64,000 bases of DNA. It comes from Methylobacterium sp. J-088. GTDB taxonomy: Bacteria; Pseudomonadota; Alphaproteobacteria; Rhizobiales; Beijerinckiaceae. The notes under the pieces are model-generated. The model was not told the DNA's origin, made no database searches, and worked only from the letters and a program-made list of their open reading frames with translations. The DNA is taken from contig NZ_JAKSYH010000046.1 in assembly GCF_022829295.1 (NCBI RefSeq), positions 52,456-116,455 of the forward strand. The letters are read 5' to 3'. The translations under genes were made by a program, and so were the position numbers. Shown in pieces: positions 57,348 to 64,000 of this stretch (position 1 is its first letter; the number at the start of each line of letters is the position of its first letter).

Positions 57348-58007
57348 TCATGGGCGCAGCCGCCAGACATGGCTTCGCTTGATCTCGGTGTCTTCCAGGG
57401 ATCGCGAGACGGGAACCGCGTAGGTCGCCAGACACTCGAGGCGGTCGCGCGGCAGGTAGGTGCGGCCCGGATCGCCGATCAGGACTTGAACGCCGCGCGC
57501 CTGCAAGCCAAAGAGCCACGTCGTCACCGCCTCGGCGAGGTCGCGCTCGTAGAAGACGTCGGCTGCCAGAACGAGATCGACCTCAGGTTCCGTCCCCAGG
57601 AGATTGTCGGAGACCGGCTCGATCAGGCCCGCCACGTCGTTGGCGGCGGCATTCAGGCGGATCGCCGCCATGGCGAACGGATCGAGATCGCTGGCGGTGA
57701 CGTGCTGGGCGCCGGCCCGCGCCGCGGCGATCGCCACGAGGCCGGAGCCCGACGCAAAGTCGATGATCCGGGCGCCGGTTACGCGGTCCGGATTGTCGAG
57801 GATGTAGCGGGCGAGCGCCTGACCGCCTGCCCAGGCGAAGGCCCAGAAGGGCGGCGGCAGGCCGATCGACTCCATTTCTTCCTCGGTCTTCTCCCACAGC
57901 GCGGTCGCCTCGTCGGCGACATGGAGCCGGATCTCGGGGGCGTGGGGAACCGGCATCAGGCGGGTGTTGGCACGGATGAAGCCGGCGGGATCGTCGGGCG
58001 GGCGCAT
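57348..58007 (-). CDS. SAM-dependent methyltransferase, methyltransferase-16/ETFB-lysine type
   Basis: A 219-residue class I methyltransferase. The SAM loop is IIDFASGSGLVAIAAA, the acidic loop VTASDLDPFAM and the active-site region LVLAADVFYERDLAE. The N-terminal PPPFWAFAWAGGQALARYIL is the mark of the protein-lysine methyltransferase group that includes mitochondrial ETFB-KMT, so the target may be electron-transfer flavoprotein. It starts at 58007, two bases past the stop of the GT4 gene, implying one transcript even though the two products have no obvious link. Confidence 0.85.
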   Translation of the reverse strand: MRPPDDPAGFIRANTRLMPVPHAPEIRLHVADEATALWEKTEEEMESIGLPPPFWAFAWAGGQALARYILDNPDRVTGARIIDFASGSGLVAIAAARAGAQHVTASDLDPFAMAAIRLNAAANDVAGLIEPVSDNLLGTEPEVDLVLAADVFYERDLAEAVTTWLFGLQARGVQVLIGDPGRTYLPRDRLECLATYAVPVSRSLEDTEIKRSHVWRLRP

Positions 58008-58009
58008 CC

Positions 58010-59170
58010 TCAACCCTCCAGCAGGTCGCGCCACAGGGCGCAGACGGCCTCGGTCACCGCAGCCTCGGTGAAGCCGTCCGCCTCGATCCGCGCCCGCGCC
58101 GCATCGCCGAGGCTCGCCACGAGGGCGGGGTCGCGGCTCAGCCGAACCAAAGCCCGTGCCAGTGCCGGCGCGTCTTCCGGCGGGACGAGCAGTCCCTCGA
58201 CGCCGTCGCGCACGAGGCTGCGGCAGCCCGGGACATCCGAGGCGACCAGCGCCCGGCCGCAGGCGGCGGCTTCCAGCAGCGTGCGCGGCAGGCCCTCCCC
58301 GCCCCGGGACGGCAGGCAGGCGACGTGGTGGGACGCCCAGGTGGCGGGGACATCGGCGGTAGGCCCGTGCCACGCGACGCCGTCGCGGCTCCACTCCCGC
58401 AGCGTCGCCTCGGCGATCGCGCGGCGGTTCGACGGGTCCGGCGCGCCGTAGAGATCGAGTTCGACCGGTGCGCCCTGGGCACGGGCGAGGCGGACGGCTT
58501 CGACGGCGACGTCGACACCCTTCGACCACAGCATGCGCGCCACCAGGGCGACGCGCAGGGGCGGCATCGGCGGCAGAGGGTGCGGCCGGTAGGCGGCGGG
58601 GTCGACCCCGGCGCCGCCGATGACGGTGACCGCCTGATCCAGCGGGTCGAGGCCCAAGGCCCGGGCGTCGTCCGGGTTCTCGAACAGGAAACGGGTGCGC
58701 GAAGAGGCGAGCGGGCCGCGGATCAAGCCCCGGAGGCCGAGCCGCGCCGCGTAGCCCAGCCGGTCGCTGCGGGCGCCCATGAGGCCGAGGCCGGTCAGCG
58801 CGTAGACCCGCGCCGGGATGCCCGCCATCGCGGCGGCGGTGCCGCCGACCAGGATCCCGCGCAGCGCGATGCAGTGGACGATGTCGACCCGGAGCGCCTT
58901 CAGGATCCCGGCGAGCTGCCCGGCCGCATAGCCGGCGGCCATGGGATTGAGGCTCGAACGCTCCGCCTCCAGGGGCACGACCCTGGCGCCGGTCGCCTCG
59001 ACGGCGGCGCGATGGGCGCGCACCCGGGTGACCACGGTGACCGACAGGCCCATGGCGATGGCGGCCCGCGCCATCGGCAGGAAGTGCGAGGCGAAGAACC
59101 AGTCCTCCGTCACCACGAAGGCGATTCGGCGCATCGGAGCGGGCAGGTTTTCGGGGGCGGCACGCGTCAT
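58010..59170 (-). CDS. Family 4 glycosyltransferase
   Basis: A 386-residue GT-B glycosyltransferase. The N-terminal domain starts RIAFVVTEDWFFASHFLPMA. The donor-binding C-terminal domain has LRVALVARMLWSKGVDVAVE, ELDLYGAPDPSNR and the EX7E-like SRGGEGLPRTLLEAAACG, which binds the nucleotide sugar. It probably adds a sugar to a lipid-linked or envelope glycan in the cytoplasm. The linkage and sugar cannot be deduced. It leads directly into the methyltransferase gene. The ATG at 59170 has reasonable context. Confidence 0.88.
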   Translation of the reverse strand: MTRAAPENLPAPMRRIAFVVTEDWFFASHFLPMARAAIAMGLSVTVVTRVRAHRAAVEATGARVVPLEAERSSLNPMAAGYAAGQLAGILKALRVDIVHCIALRGILVGGTAAAMAGIPARVYALTGLGLMGARSDRLGYAARLGLRGLIRGPLASSRTRFLFENPDDARALGLDPLDQAVTVIGGAGVDPAAYRPHPLPPMPPLRVALVARMLWSKGVDVAVEAVRLARAQGAPVELDLYGAPDPSNRRAIAEATLREWSRDGVAWHGPTADVPATWASHHVACLPSRGGEGLPRTLLEAAACGRALVASDVPGCRSLVRDGVEGLLVPPEDAPALARALVRLSRDPALVASLGDAARARIEADGFTEAAVTEAVCALWRDLLEG

Positions 59171-59305
59171 CGCAGCCCTCTAGCACACCGCGGCGGATCG
59201 GCCTGCGGCGGATGCGCAGGCCAGGAACAGGGCTCGCGTACGGCCGGTTGACCGAAGCCTTCTCGCCGGGCGGGCAACCGGCGGCGTATGCGGGAGGAAC
59301 GGGTG

Positions 59306-60586
59306 ATGGCGGCGGTCGAGACGGTCGAAGGCGGCGGGACCCTGCGCGAAGCCGCGGAGGAGGCCGGGTTGGCCTACGTCGACGACGGCCGGCCGGGTCT
59401 GACCCGCAAGCGCAGCGGCACCGGCTTTCGCTATCTCGACGCGCGGGGCGCCCCGGTGCGCGACAAGGCGGTGCTGACCCGCATCAAGTCGCTCGCCATC
59501 CCACCGGCCTACACGGACGTCTGGATCTGCCCGCGCCGCAACGGCCACATCCAGGCAACCGGCCGGGACGCCAAGGGGCGCAAGCAGTACCGCTACCATC
59601 CGGATTTCCGGCAGGCGCGCGAGGCCAACAAGTTCGCGCGGATCATGGCCTTCGCGGATGCGCTGCCGCGAATCCGCCAGCGGGTCGATGCCGATATGAA
59701 GCGTCCCGGGCTCCCCCGCGAGAAGGTGCTCGGCACGGTCGTCCACCTGCTGGAGACGACCCTGATCCGCGTCGGCAACGACGATTACGCGCGCACCAAC
59801 AAGAGCTACGGGCTCACCACCCTGCGCGACCCGCATGTCCGCATCGAAGGATCCGCCTTGTCGTTCCGCTTCAAGGGCAAAAGCGGCAAGACCTGGGACG
59901 TGTCCCTGAAGGACCGCCGCGTCGCCCGGATCGTGAAGGCCTGCCAGGACCTGCCCGGGCAGGAGCTGTTCCAGTACATCGATGCGGACGGCACGCAGCG
60001 CGACGTCAGCTCTTCGGACGTGAACGCTTACTTGCGCGAGATCACGGGCGAGGATTTCACCGCCAAGGATTTCCGCACCTGGGCCGGCACGGTGCTGGCC
60101 GCCCTCGCGCTCCGCGCCTTCGAGAGCTTCGACAGCGACGCGGCCGCCAAGCGCAATGTCCGGGCCGCGATCGAGAGCGTGGCGGGGCGGCTGGGCAACA
60201 CGCCGACCATCTGCCGCAAGTGCTACATCCATCCGCAAGTCCTCGACTGCTACATGGAAGGGGGCCTGCTCGAACACGTGAAGGATGTCGTCGAGTCCGA
60301 GTTGAGCGAGGATCTCTCCAGCCTCAGGTCGGAGGAGGCTGCCGTGCTCGCGCTGCTCCAGGCCCGGCTCTCCGCGAGCGAGGGCGCGGCGCGGGGCGGC
60401 AAGCGGGTCAGGCCGGCCGCCAAGCGGGGTTCTGAGGGACGGAAGGCGCGGCCCAAGGCTTTGGCCAACAAGGCTTCGGCCCACACGGCTTCGGCCAACA
60501 AGGCTGCGGCCGCCAACGCTTCGGCCACCAAGGCGGAAGCCCCGTCGCACGCCGCAGCCGACGCGCGGGTCGGAGCTGACGCGTAG
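59306..60586 (+). CDS. DNA topoisomerase IB with repeat-bearing C-terminal tail
   Basis: A 426-residue type IB topoisomerase (poxvirus/bacterial type) that relaxes supercoils via a 3'-phosphotyrosyl link. Catalytic residues lie in FRYLDARGAPVRDK, RNGHIQATGRDAKGRKQYRY (Arg/Lys), DFRTWAGT, and the nucleophile Tyr307 in KCYIHP. After the core, the tail carries five imperfect pentapeptide repeats (ALANK-like) in a basic Ala/Lys-rich region. The ATG at 59306 fits a GGGAGGA site; an ATG 18 bases upstream is possible. The gene is divergent from the GT4 gene. Confidence 0.95.
   Translation: MAAVETVEGGGTLREAAEEAGLAYVDDGRPGLTRKRSGTGFRYLDARGAPVRDKAVLTRIKSLAIPPAYTDVWICPRRNGHIQATGRDAKGRKQYRYHPDFRQAREANKFARIMAFADALPRIRQRVDADMKRPGLPREKVLGTVVHLLETTLIRVGNDDYARTNKSYGLTTLRDPHVRIEGSALSFRFKGKSGKTWDVSLKDRRVARIVKACQDLPGQELFQYIDADGTQRDVSSSDVNAYLREITGEDFTAKDFRTWAGTVLAALALRAFESFDSDAAAKRNVRAAIESVAGRLGNTPTICRKCYIHPQVLDCYMEGGLLEHVKDVVESELSEDLSSLRSEEAAVLALLQARLSASEGAARGGKRVRPAAKRGSEGRKARPKALANKASAHTASANKAAAANASATKAEAPSHAAADARVGADA
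60458..60532 (+). repeat. Five-copy 15-bp tandem repeat inside the topoisomerase IB gene
   Basis: Units GCTTTGGCCAACAAG, GCTTCGGCCCACACG, GCTTCGGCCAACAAG, GCTGCGGCCGCCAAC and GCTTCGGCCACCAAG follow each other in frame from 60458 to 60532. They encode pentapeptides ALANK, ASAHT, ASANK, AAAAN and ASATK. Unit 3 differs from unit 1 by one base. Such arrays change copy number easily and make a flexible basic tail. Confidence 0.85.
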
Positions 60587-60636
60587 GTCGGTGCCGCCTG
60601 ACGCGGCGACACCCTGCGCGGTCTCACGATCTTCGA

Positions 60637-61323
60637 TCAGTGCCGGGACTGGATGGTGTTGCTAGGCGACCGCCGGTCGACGTTGCGTCGGACCTGATCG
60701 GCCGTATCCACGACCGGGGCCAGCCCGAGCTGGCGCGCCAGGGAAACGAGGTCCTTCAGGCGGCCGGTCTGAGTCTTGCGCCGCAGGTTGAGCCGGTGCG
60801 TCTCGACCGTGCGTACGCTGAGCGCGAGGCGCCGGGCCACTTCCTTGTTGCTGAAGCCCGAGCTGAGGAAGCGCAGCACCTCCGCCTCGCGCGGCGTCAG
60901 CCCGAGGCTGTCGGCCGGCTCGTTGGACAGCGCCAGGGGCTGCTCCGGCGGAACCAGACATTCTGAGCCCTCAGCGAGGGCGAGGAGCGCCGCCGCGAGC
61001 TCGCGCGGGGCCTTCGAGCGCGCCACGAAGGCGTCGGCGCCTGCGGTCAGCAGGGCGCGGAGATCGTCGGCCGTCAGCGCACCGAATACCACCAGGGTGC
61101 GCAGGCGCGGCTGACGCTCCTTGAGATCGACGATGCGCGCGATCCCGTCGGCGAGCCGGATCTCGTCGAGGAAGACCAGGGCGACCGCGTGCTCGGTATT
61201 GGTGAACTCCAGATCGGCCTCGCCGATCGTATGGAATTCCGGCATGTGTTCCAGGGTGGCGCGGACAGTCGCGCTCAGGTCCTGCGGCTCATCCAGGATC
61301 AGGACGCCAACGGCGGTACTCAT
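60637..61323 (-). CDS. LuxR/FixJ-type response regulator
   Basis: A 228-residue two-domain regulator. The N-terminal receiver retains its phospho-acceptor Asp (ALVFLDEIRLADG) and a Lys (ARSKAPREL), though the first acidic pair is reduced (LILDEPQD). The C-terminal LuxR HTH is clear: LTPREAEVLRFLSSGFSNKE, then SVRTVETHRLNLRRKTQ. No sensor kinase is adjacent. The ATG at 61323 follows a GAGG near the start. Upstream lies a 14-bp palindrome that could be its own binding site. Confidence 0.9.
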   Translation of the reverse strand: MSTAVGVLILDEPQDLSATVRATLEHMPEFHTIGEADLEFTNTEHAVALVFLDEIRLADGIARIVDLKERQPRLRTLVVFGALTADDLRALLTAGADAFVARSKAPRELAAALLALAEGSECLVPPEQPLALSNEPADSLGLTPREAEVLRFLSSGFSNKEVARRLALSVRTVETHRLNLRRKTQTGRLKDLVSLARQLGLAPVVDTADQVRRNVDRRSPSNTIQSRH

Positions 61324-61425
61324 TGCCTCGCACTCCACTCTCCCGGCTCGATACAGACGTCCGGGATCGGAGGCTAAGTTCCAAGAACTGTTCCACCACG
61401 AATTCAGAAATATTAAGCTTTATAT

Positions 61426-61439
61426 CGGCATATATGCCG
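61426..61439. promoter_or_regulatory. Perfect 14-bp palindrome in an AT-rich promoter region
   Basis: CGGCATATATGCCG is a perfect palindrome, about 100 bases upstream of the response-regulator start, in an AT-rich gap (61370-61500) that stands out in a 70% G+C region. LuxR-type dimers often bind such sites, so autoregulation is plausible. It is also downstream of the GGDEF gene end, so the owner cannot be fixed from sequence. Confidence 0.5.
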
Positions 61440-61538
61440 CCAAATCAGGTGATTTTAATCAGGCCGCGTCCCGTTCCGGGATATGGCGGCGTGATGCTTA
61501 ATTGCGGCGTTCCGATATGGGGCAGCGCCGCTGGCTCA

Positions 61539-62432
61539 TTACGCGACGACTGGCATCGCGTGGTCCGAGGACGCCACGACACGGTTCCGCCCGCCGCTTT
61601 TGGCTGCGTAGAGGGCAATATCCGCCCGCTTCATCAACGCTTCGACGCTGTCCCCATCGATCCAGCAGCTGACGCCGAAGCTGCAACTCAGCGTGACGGT
61701 CGCGTTGCCCGCGCGGATCCGAAGATCCTGCACGCTCGCACGCAGGCGCTCGGCCCGGGCGGTCGCATCCGCGATGCAGCATCCCGGCAGGATCAGGGCG
61801 AATTCCTCGCCGCCGAGCCGACCGCCGATACCCCCGCCGGCGATCAGATCGGCCACGGCCGTGATCGCGAGGTCGCCGACATCATGCCCGTACCGGTCGT
61901 TGATGCGCTTGAAGTGATCGATGTCGGCCAGGATCGCCGAGACGCCGCCGGGCCGGCCATTCTGAGCCGCGGCGATGCGGGCCCGGTTGAAGAACGCGCG
62001 CCGGTTCAGGGCCCCGGTCAGCGGATCCGTCTCGGCGAGGCGGATCAGCTCTTCCTGCATGGTGGTCAGGCGCTCGGCCGCGCGCAGCCGCGCGTTCAGC
62101 TCCTCGGCGCTCGGCGGCTTCTCGATGAAGTCGTCGGCACCACTGTCCAGCGCCTCGGCGAGGCTGCGGACGTTGCGGATCGACGACATCGTGATGACGT
62201 GCAGAGGCCCCCGCTCCTCTGCGAGCAACCGCGCGGACCAGCACAATTCGAGCCCGCAGAGCGGCCGGACCTCAAGGCTGGTGATGAGGACACGCACGGC
62301 CGGCGTGCCTTTGAGGAATGCGAGCGCGTGGGCCGAGTCCGTGAAGGCATGTACGGTGTGGCCCCGGGGCTCGATCAGCGACGTGATGATCTGAAGAACG
62401 ACCCGGCTCGAATCGACGATGACGATCTGCAT
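61539..62432 (-). CDS. Diguanylate cyclase with degenerate receiver domain
   Basis: A 297-residue PleD-like protein, receiver plus GGDEF. The GGDEF domain looks active: TDPLTGALNRRAFF, ILADIDHFKRINDRYGHDVG and GGRLGGEEFALILPG, with the GGEEF signature loop. The inhibitory I-site RxxD is not seen before it. The receiver has the Lys in DDFIEKPPS but Ser in place of the phospho-acceptor Asp (VLITSLEV, where relatives have LLLDVMM), so it probably cannot be phosphorylated there. It should make cyclic di-GMP constitutively or under another input. It is divergent from a small hypothetical gene. Confidence 0.9.
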   Translation of the reverse strand: MQIVIVDSSRVVLQIITSLIEPRGHTVHAFTDSAHALAFLKGTPAVRVLITSLEVRPLCGLELCWSARLLAEERGPLHVITMSSIRNVRSLAEALDSGADDFIEKPPSAEELNARLRAAERLTTMQEELIRLAETDPLTGALNRRAFFNRARIAAAQNGRPGGVSAILADIDHFKRINDRYGHDVGDLAITAVADLIAGGGIGGRLGGEEFALILPGCCIADATARAERLRASVQDLRIRAGNATVTLSCSFGVSCWIDGDSVEALMKRADIALYAAKSGGRNRVVASSDHAMPVVA

Positions 62433-62505
62433 GGCGTGACCTGGACAGGATATCCGCAGTCTGGCGCAGAAGACTTAACCCACCACAAACGGGCCAGATA
62501 ATAAT

Positions 62506-62862
62506 ATGAGCGTAGCAATAACTACCCCGGACCGGCGCTATATCATTGTTCGCGGACGACTTTGGCGCAGCGCGAACCCCGATCTTTCGCCGGAGCGTCG
62601 ATCGGATCTGGTGGACGATCTGATGGCGGCTCGCCGTGCCGTGAAGGTGGCCAAGCAGTCTGAGCGCGACGGCGTGTCCGGTGCCGCCGAGGCTCTCAAA
62701 GCGGCCCGCGCGACGGTCGATGCCGCCAAGGTGGGGCTGGGCGAGCGCGGGCCGGTCTGGTGGCGCGACGGGGCGCCCGATCTCAACCGACATCTGGTAC
62801 GTACCACGCCCTATGCGGCCTGGTACGCCGCGCTCAGCGACGGGGAACCCGAACCGCGATGA
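62506..62862 (+). CDS. Hypothetical protein, possibly conserved in the genus
   Basis: A 118-residue soluble, helix-rich protein. It opens with a strand-rich start (VAITTPDRRYIIVRGRLWRS), then helical DLVDDLMAARRAVKVAKQ, and ends with the aromatic WWRDGAPDLNRHLVRTTPYA. No family is recognised. The ATG at 62506 follows an AT-rich promoter region and codon use is normal. Its last 29 bases overlap the end of the opposite-strand secreted-protein gene. Divergent to the GGDEF gene. Confidence 0.75.
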   Translation: MSVAITTPDRRYIIVRGRLWRSANPDLSPERRSDLVDDLMAARRAVKVAKQSERDGVSGAAEALKAARATVDAAKVGLGERGPVWWRDGAPDLNRHLVRTTPYAAWYAALSDGEPEPR

Positions 62863-63211
62863 TCTGGGCTCCGGCCGTCCGTTCCTCGGCCACGGCCCCG
62901 AGGCGCTGGCGTCCCTTTGAGCCGGCCGCCTGGATCACCGTCAGCGTCGGCCGGGCCGTCGGGGCTGCTGCGATGCCGGAGACCGTGGGAACGCCATAGG
63001 TGCCGTAGCTCCAGGGTGACGGCACAATCTCGGTGGGCCGTGGCACGTGGGTCAAGGGCGCCCCGATATAGTCGCCCCGCACGAATTCTCCGGCGAAACC
63101 GTACCCCTCCCCGTAGGCCGGAGCGTAGGGTGCAGGACCTCCGAAGCCCTGGGCCGCAGCGGGCGTGGCCAGGATGAGGGCCATGAGCGGCAGGATTGTC
63201 CGGATCGCCAT
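62834..63211 (-). CDS. Secreted Gly/Tyr/Pro-rich protein
   Basis: A 125-residue precursor with a signal peptide (RTILPLMALILATPAAA). The mature N-terminal part is rich in Gly, Tyr and Pro (GFGGPAPYAPAYGEGYGFAG), followed by a more ordered region (RPTLTVIQAAGSKGRQRLG). No family is recognised; such proteins are often envelope or outer-membrane-associated. The ATG at 63211 opens the signal. A candidate EcfG-like promoter lies about 45-75 bases upstream. Confidence 0.7.
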   Translation of the reverse strand: MAIRTILPLMALILATPAAAQGFGGPAPYAPAYGEGYGFAGEFVRGDYIGAPLTHVPRPTEIVPSPWSYGTYGVPTVSGIAAAPTARPTLTVIQAAGSKGRQRLGAVAEERTAGAQIIAVRVPRR

Positions 63212-63260
63212 GGGCCGGTTCCACTCCGTAAGAACGCGCCGGTCGCGCAGGATGCAGGGG

Positions 63261-63285
63261 AACCGAGCACACCTCACGCCGTTCC
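63261..63285 (-). promoter_or_regulatory. Candidate EcfG-like promoter, minus strand (weak)
   Basis: On the minus strand, GGAAC (63285-63281), 16 bases, then GGTT (63264-63261) matches the alphaproteobacterial stress consensus GGAAC-N16/17-CGTT except for one -10 base. It lies about 45-75 bases upstream of the secreted-protein start. The plus strand reads GGAAC-N16-CGTT over the same bases, so the element is nearly symmetric, but that direction faces a convergent gene. Confidence 0.4.
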
Positions 63286-63333
63286 GCTGCTCCAGCCGCG
63301 AAGACTGCTTAACGCTGGACGACTTGGGTAGGC

Positions 63334-63564
63334 TCAGCGGCAGGTGGTGATGCGACGGACGACCCAGCCCTCACCCTCGATCCACAGACGGCGACGAGTC
63401 CGGCTGCAGCTGGCCTCGTCGTCCCGATCGGCACCCGCGATGGCATGCACCTGCGGGCCGGCATCGGCGACCTTCGTCTCGATCGGATCCGCCGCGGCCT
63501 GGGCCGCCGCGGTGGCAAGGAGAAGCGCGGCGGCTGCGCCGAGTGCGGTCGTGCGAAATGTCAT
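63334..63564 (-). CDS. Small secreted protein
   Basis: A 76-residue precursor with a signal peptide (LGAAAALLLATAAAQA). The mature part is about 50 residues with two cysteines (EASCSRTRRR and the final TTCR) that could form a disulfide, and a beta-like WIEGEGWVVRRIT. No family is recognised. The ATG at 63564 opens the signal; a longer upstream frame adds a cytoplasm-like segment that is unlikely. It is on the same strand as the secreted Gly/Tyr-rich gene, 122 bp upstream of it. Confidence 0.65.
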   Translation of the reverse strand: MTFRTTALGAAAALLLATAAAQAAADPIETKVADAGPQVHAIAGADRDDEASCSRTRRRLWIEGEGWVVRRITTCR

Positions 63565-63773
63565 GATGGAGAGAGCGCCCTGCGGCCGTGCTTCGGGATT
63601 GATGCGGAAATGCGCGGCCGACCGTTTCGGTTTCATCGCGAGTGCCGGCGCTTAGATTTCCCCGCAATCGCCGTTAAGGAGATCGGGCCCACACGCGACG
63701 GCGCCCTGCAGATGCCCCGGCTCGGGGATTGCCGCGCTCGGTCCACGCTGAGAGGGTCCGGAAGCCAGGGTTT

Positions 63774-64000
63774 ATGAGCAAGCCGAAACCGCCGACCAAC
63801 GCGCTTCTGACGCCGGAGAAGCGGACCGAGGACGTCGACCAGACGATCCGTCCGCTGAGCCTGTCCGAGTTCATCGGCCAGCGCGCGGCCCGGGCCAACA
63901 TGCAGATCTTCATCGAGGCCGCCCGCAAGACCGGGCAGGCGCTCGACCACGTGCTGTTCGTCGGGCCGCCCGGGCTCGGCAAGACGACGCTCGCCCAGAT
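63774..64000 (+). CDS. ruvB: Holliday junction branch migration helicase RuvB (5' partial)
   Basis: The first 75 residues of RuvB, the AAA+ motor that drives Holliday-junction branch migration with RuvA. The N-terminal signature is [21 protein letters not shown], then [19 protein letters not shown] (Walker A). The window ends inside the ATP-binding domain. The ATG at 63774 gives a short variable leader ([15 protein letters not shown]) as in relatives. ruvA, which usually sits just upstream, is not adjacent here. Confidence 0.95.
   Translation, partial: MSKPKPPTNALLTPEKRTEDVDQTIRPLSLSEFIGQRAARANMQIFIEAARKTGQALDHVLFVGPPGLGKTTLAQ

Overview
The window is about 70% G+C and almost fully coding, with alphaproteobacterial gene content. 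A clpS-clpA pair, an ECF41 sigma factor, egtB-egtD ergothioneine genes, a PQQ-type quinoprotein, Inh/Omp19-type inhibitor domains and a candidate EcfG-type stress promoter together suggest Methylobacterium/Methylorubrum or a close relative. That assignment is inference; there is no rRNA gene or other decisive marker. The window looks like ordinary chromosome. I see no prophage, insertion sequence, CRISPR array or rRNA operon, and one tRNA gene (Leu, CAG).

Layout. 1-9.2 kb: the start of a peptide-type ABC ATPase, a family III CoA-transferase, a lytic transglycosylase, an esterase, an O-antigen-ligase-like protein, a YbdK-type carboxylate-amine ligase, a thioesterase and an atypical PQQ propeller enzyme. 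9.3-12.5 kb: a toxin-antitoxin pair with a candidate operator, an ankyrin protein, a flavodoxin-fold protein overlapping an ECF41 sigma factor, and a small gene behind a GGAAC-N17-CGTT promoter. 12.5-19.3 kb: uvrB with a long extra N-terminus, a membrane protein and winged-helix regulator pair, a cis-prenyltransferase, coaBC and an FKBP. 19.4-26.7 kb: a Wadjet/MksBEF-type SMC system (kleisin-like, KITE-like and SMC-like genes) with no visible JetD nuclease. An opposite-strand chemoreceptor gene sits between the second and third subunits, and GC-rich palindromic repeats lie on both sides of the locus. 27-36.5 kb: an amine oxidase, clpA and clpS, a D,D-carboxypeptidase, and an overlapping htrA / small secreted protein / J-domain operon. 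36.8-42 kb: egtB-egtD with a cyclase-like gene, murI and a secreted Cache-domain protein. 43.8-47.1 kb: a GntR / MFS / tartrate-dehydrogenase-type catabolic locus. 47.8-51.8 kb: a three-gene envelope-glycosylation operon (GtrB-like GT2, methyltransferase, YfhO-like giant membrane protein). 52-64 kb: tRNA-Leu, leuC, a hydroxyacid dehydrogenase overlapping a double Inh-domain protein, cytochrome b561, an FMN reductase, a methyltransferase plus GT4 pair, topoisomerase IB, a LuxR-type response regulator, a GGDEF protein with a receiver lacking its phospho-acceptor, small secreted proteins and the start of ruvB.

How the genes work together. Several operons are supported by stop/start overlaps: flavodoxin/ECF41, jetA/jetB, htrA/secreted/J-domain, GT2/methyltransferase/YfhO and dehydrogenase/Inh. 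The most unusual region is the split SMC locus at 19.4-26.7 kb. Functions come from motif recognition by eye; no database search was run.
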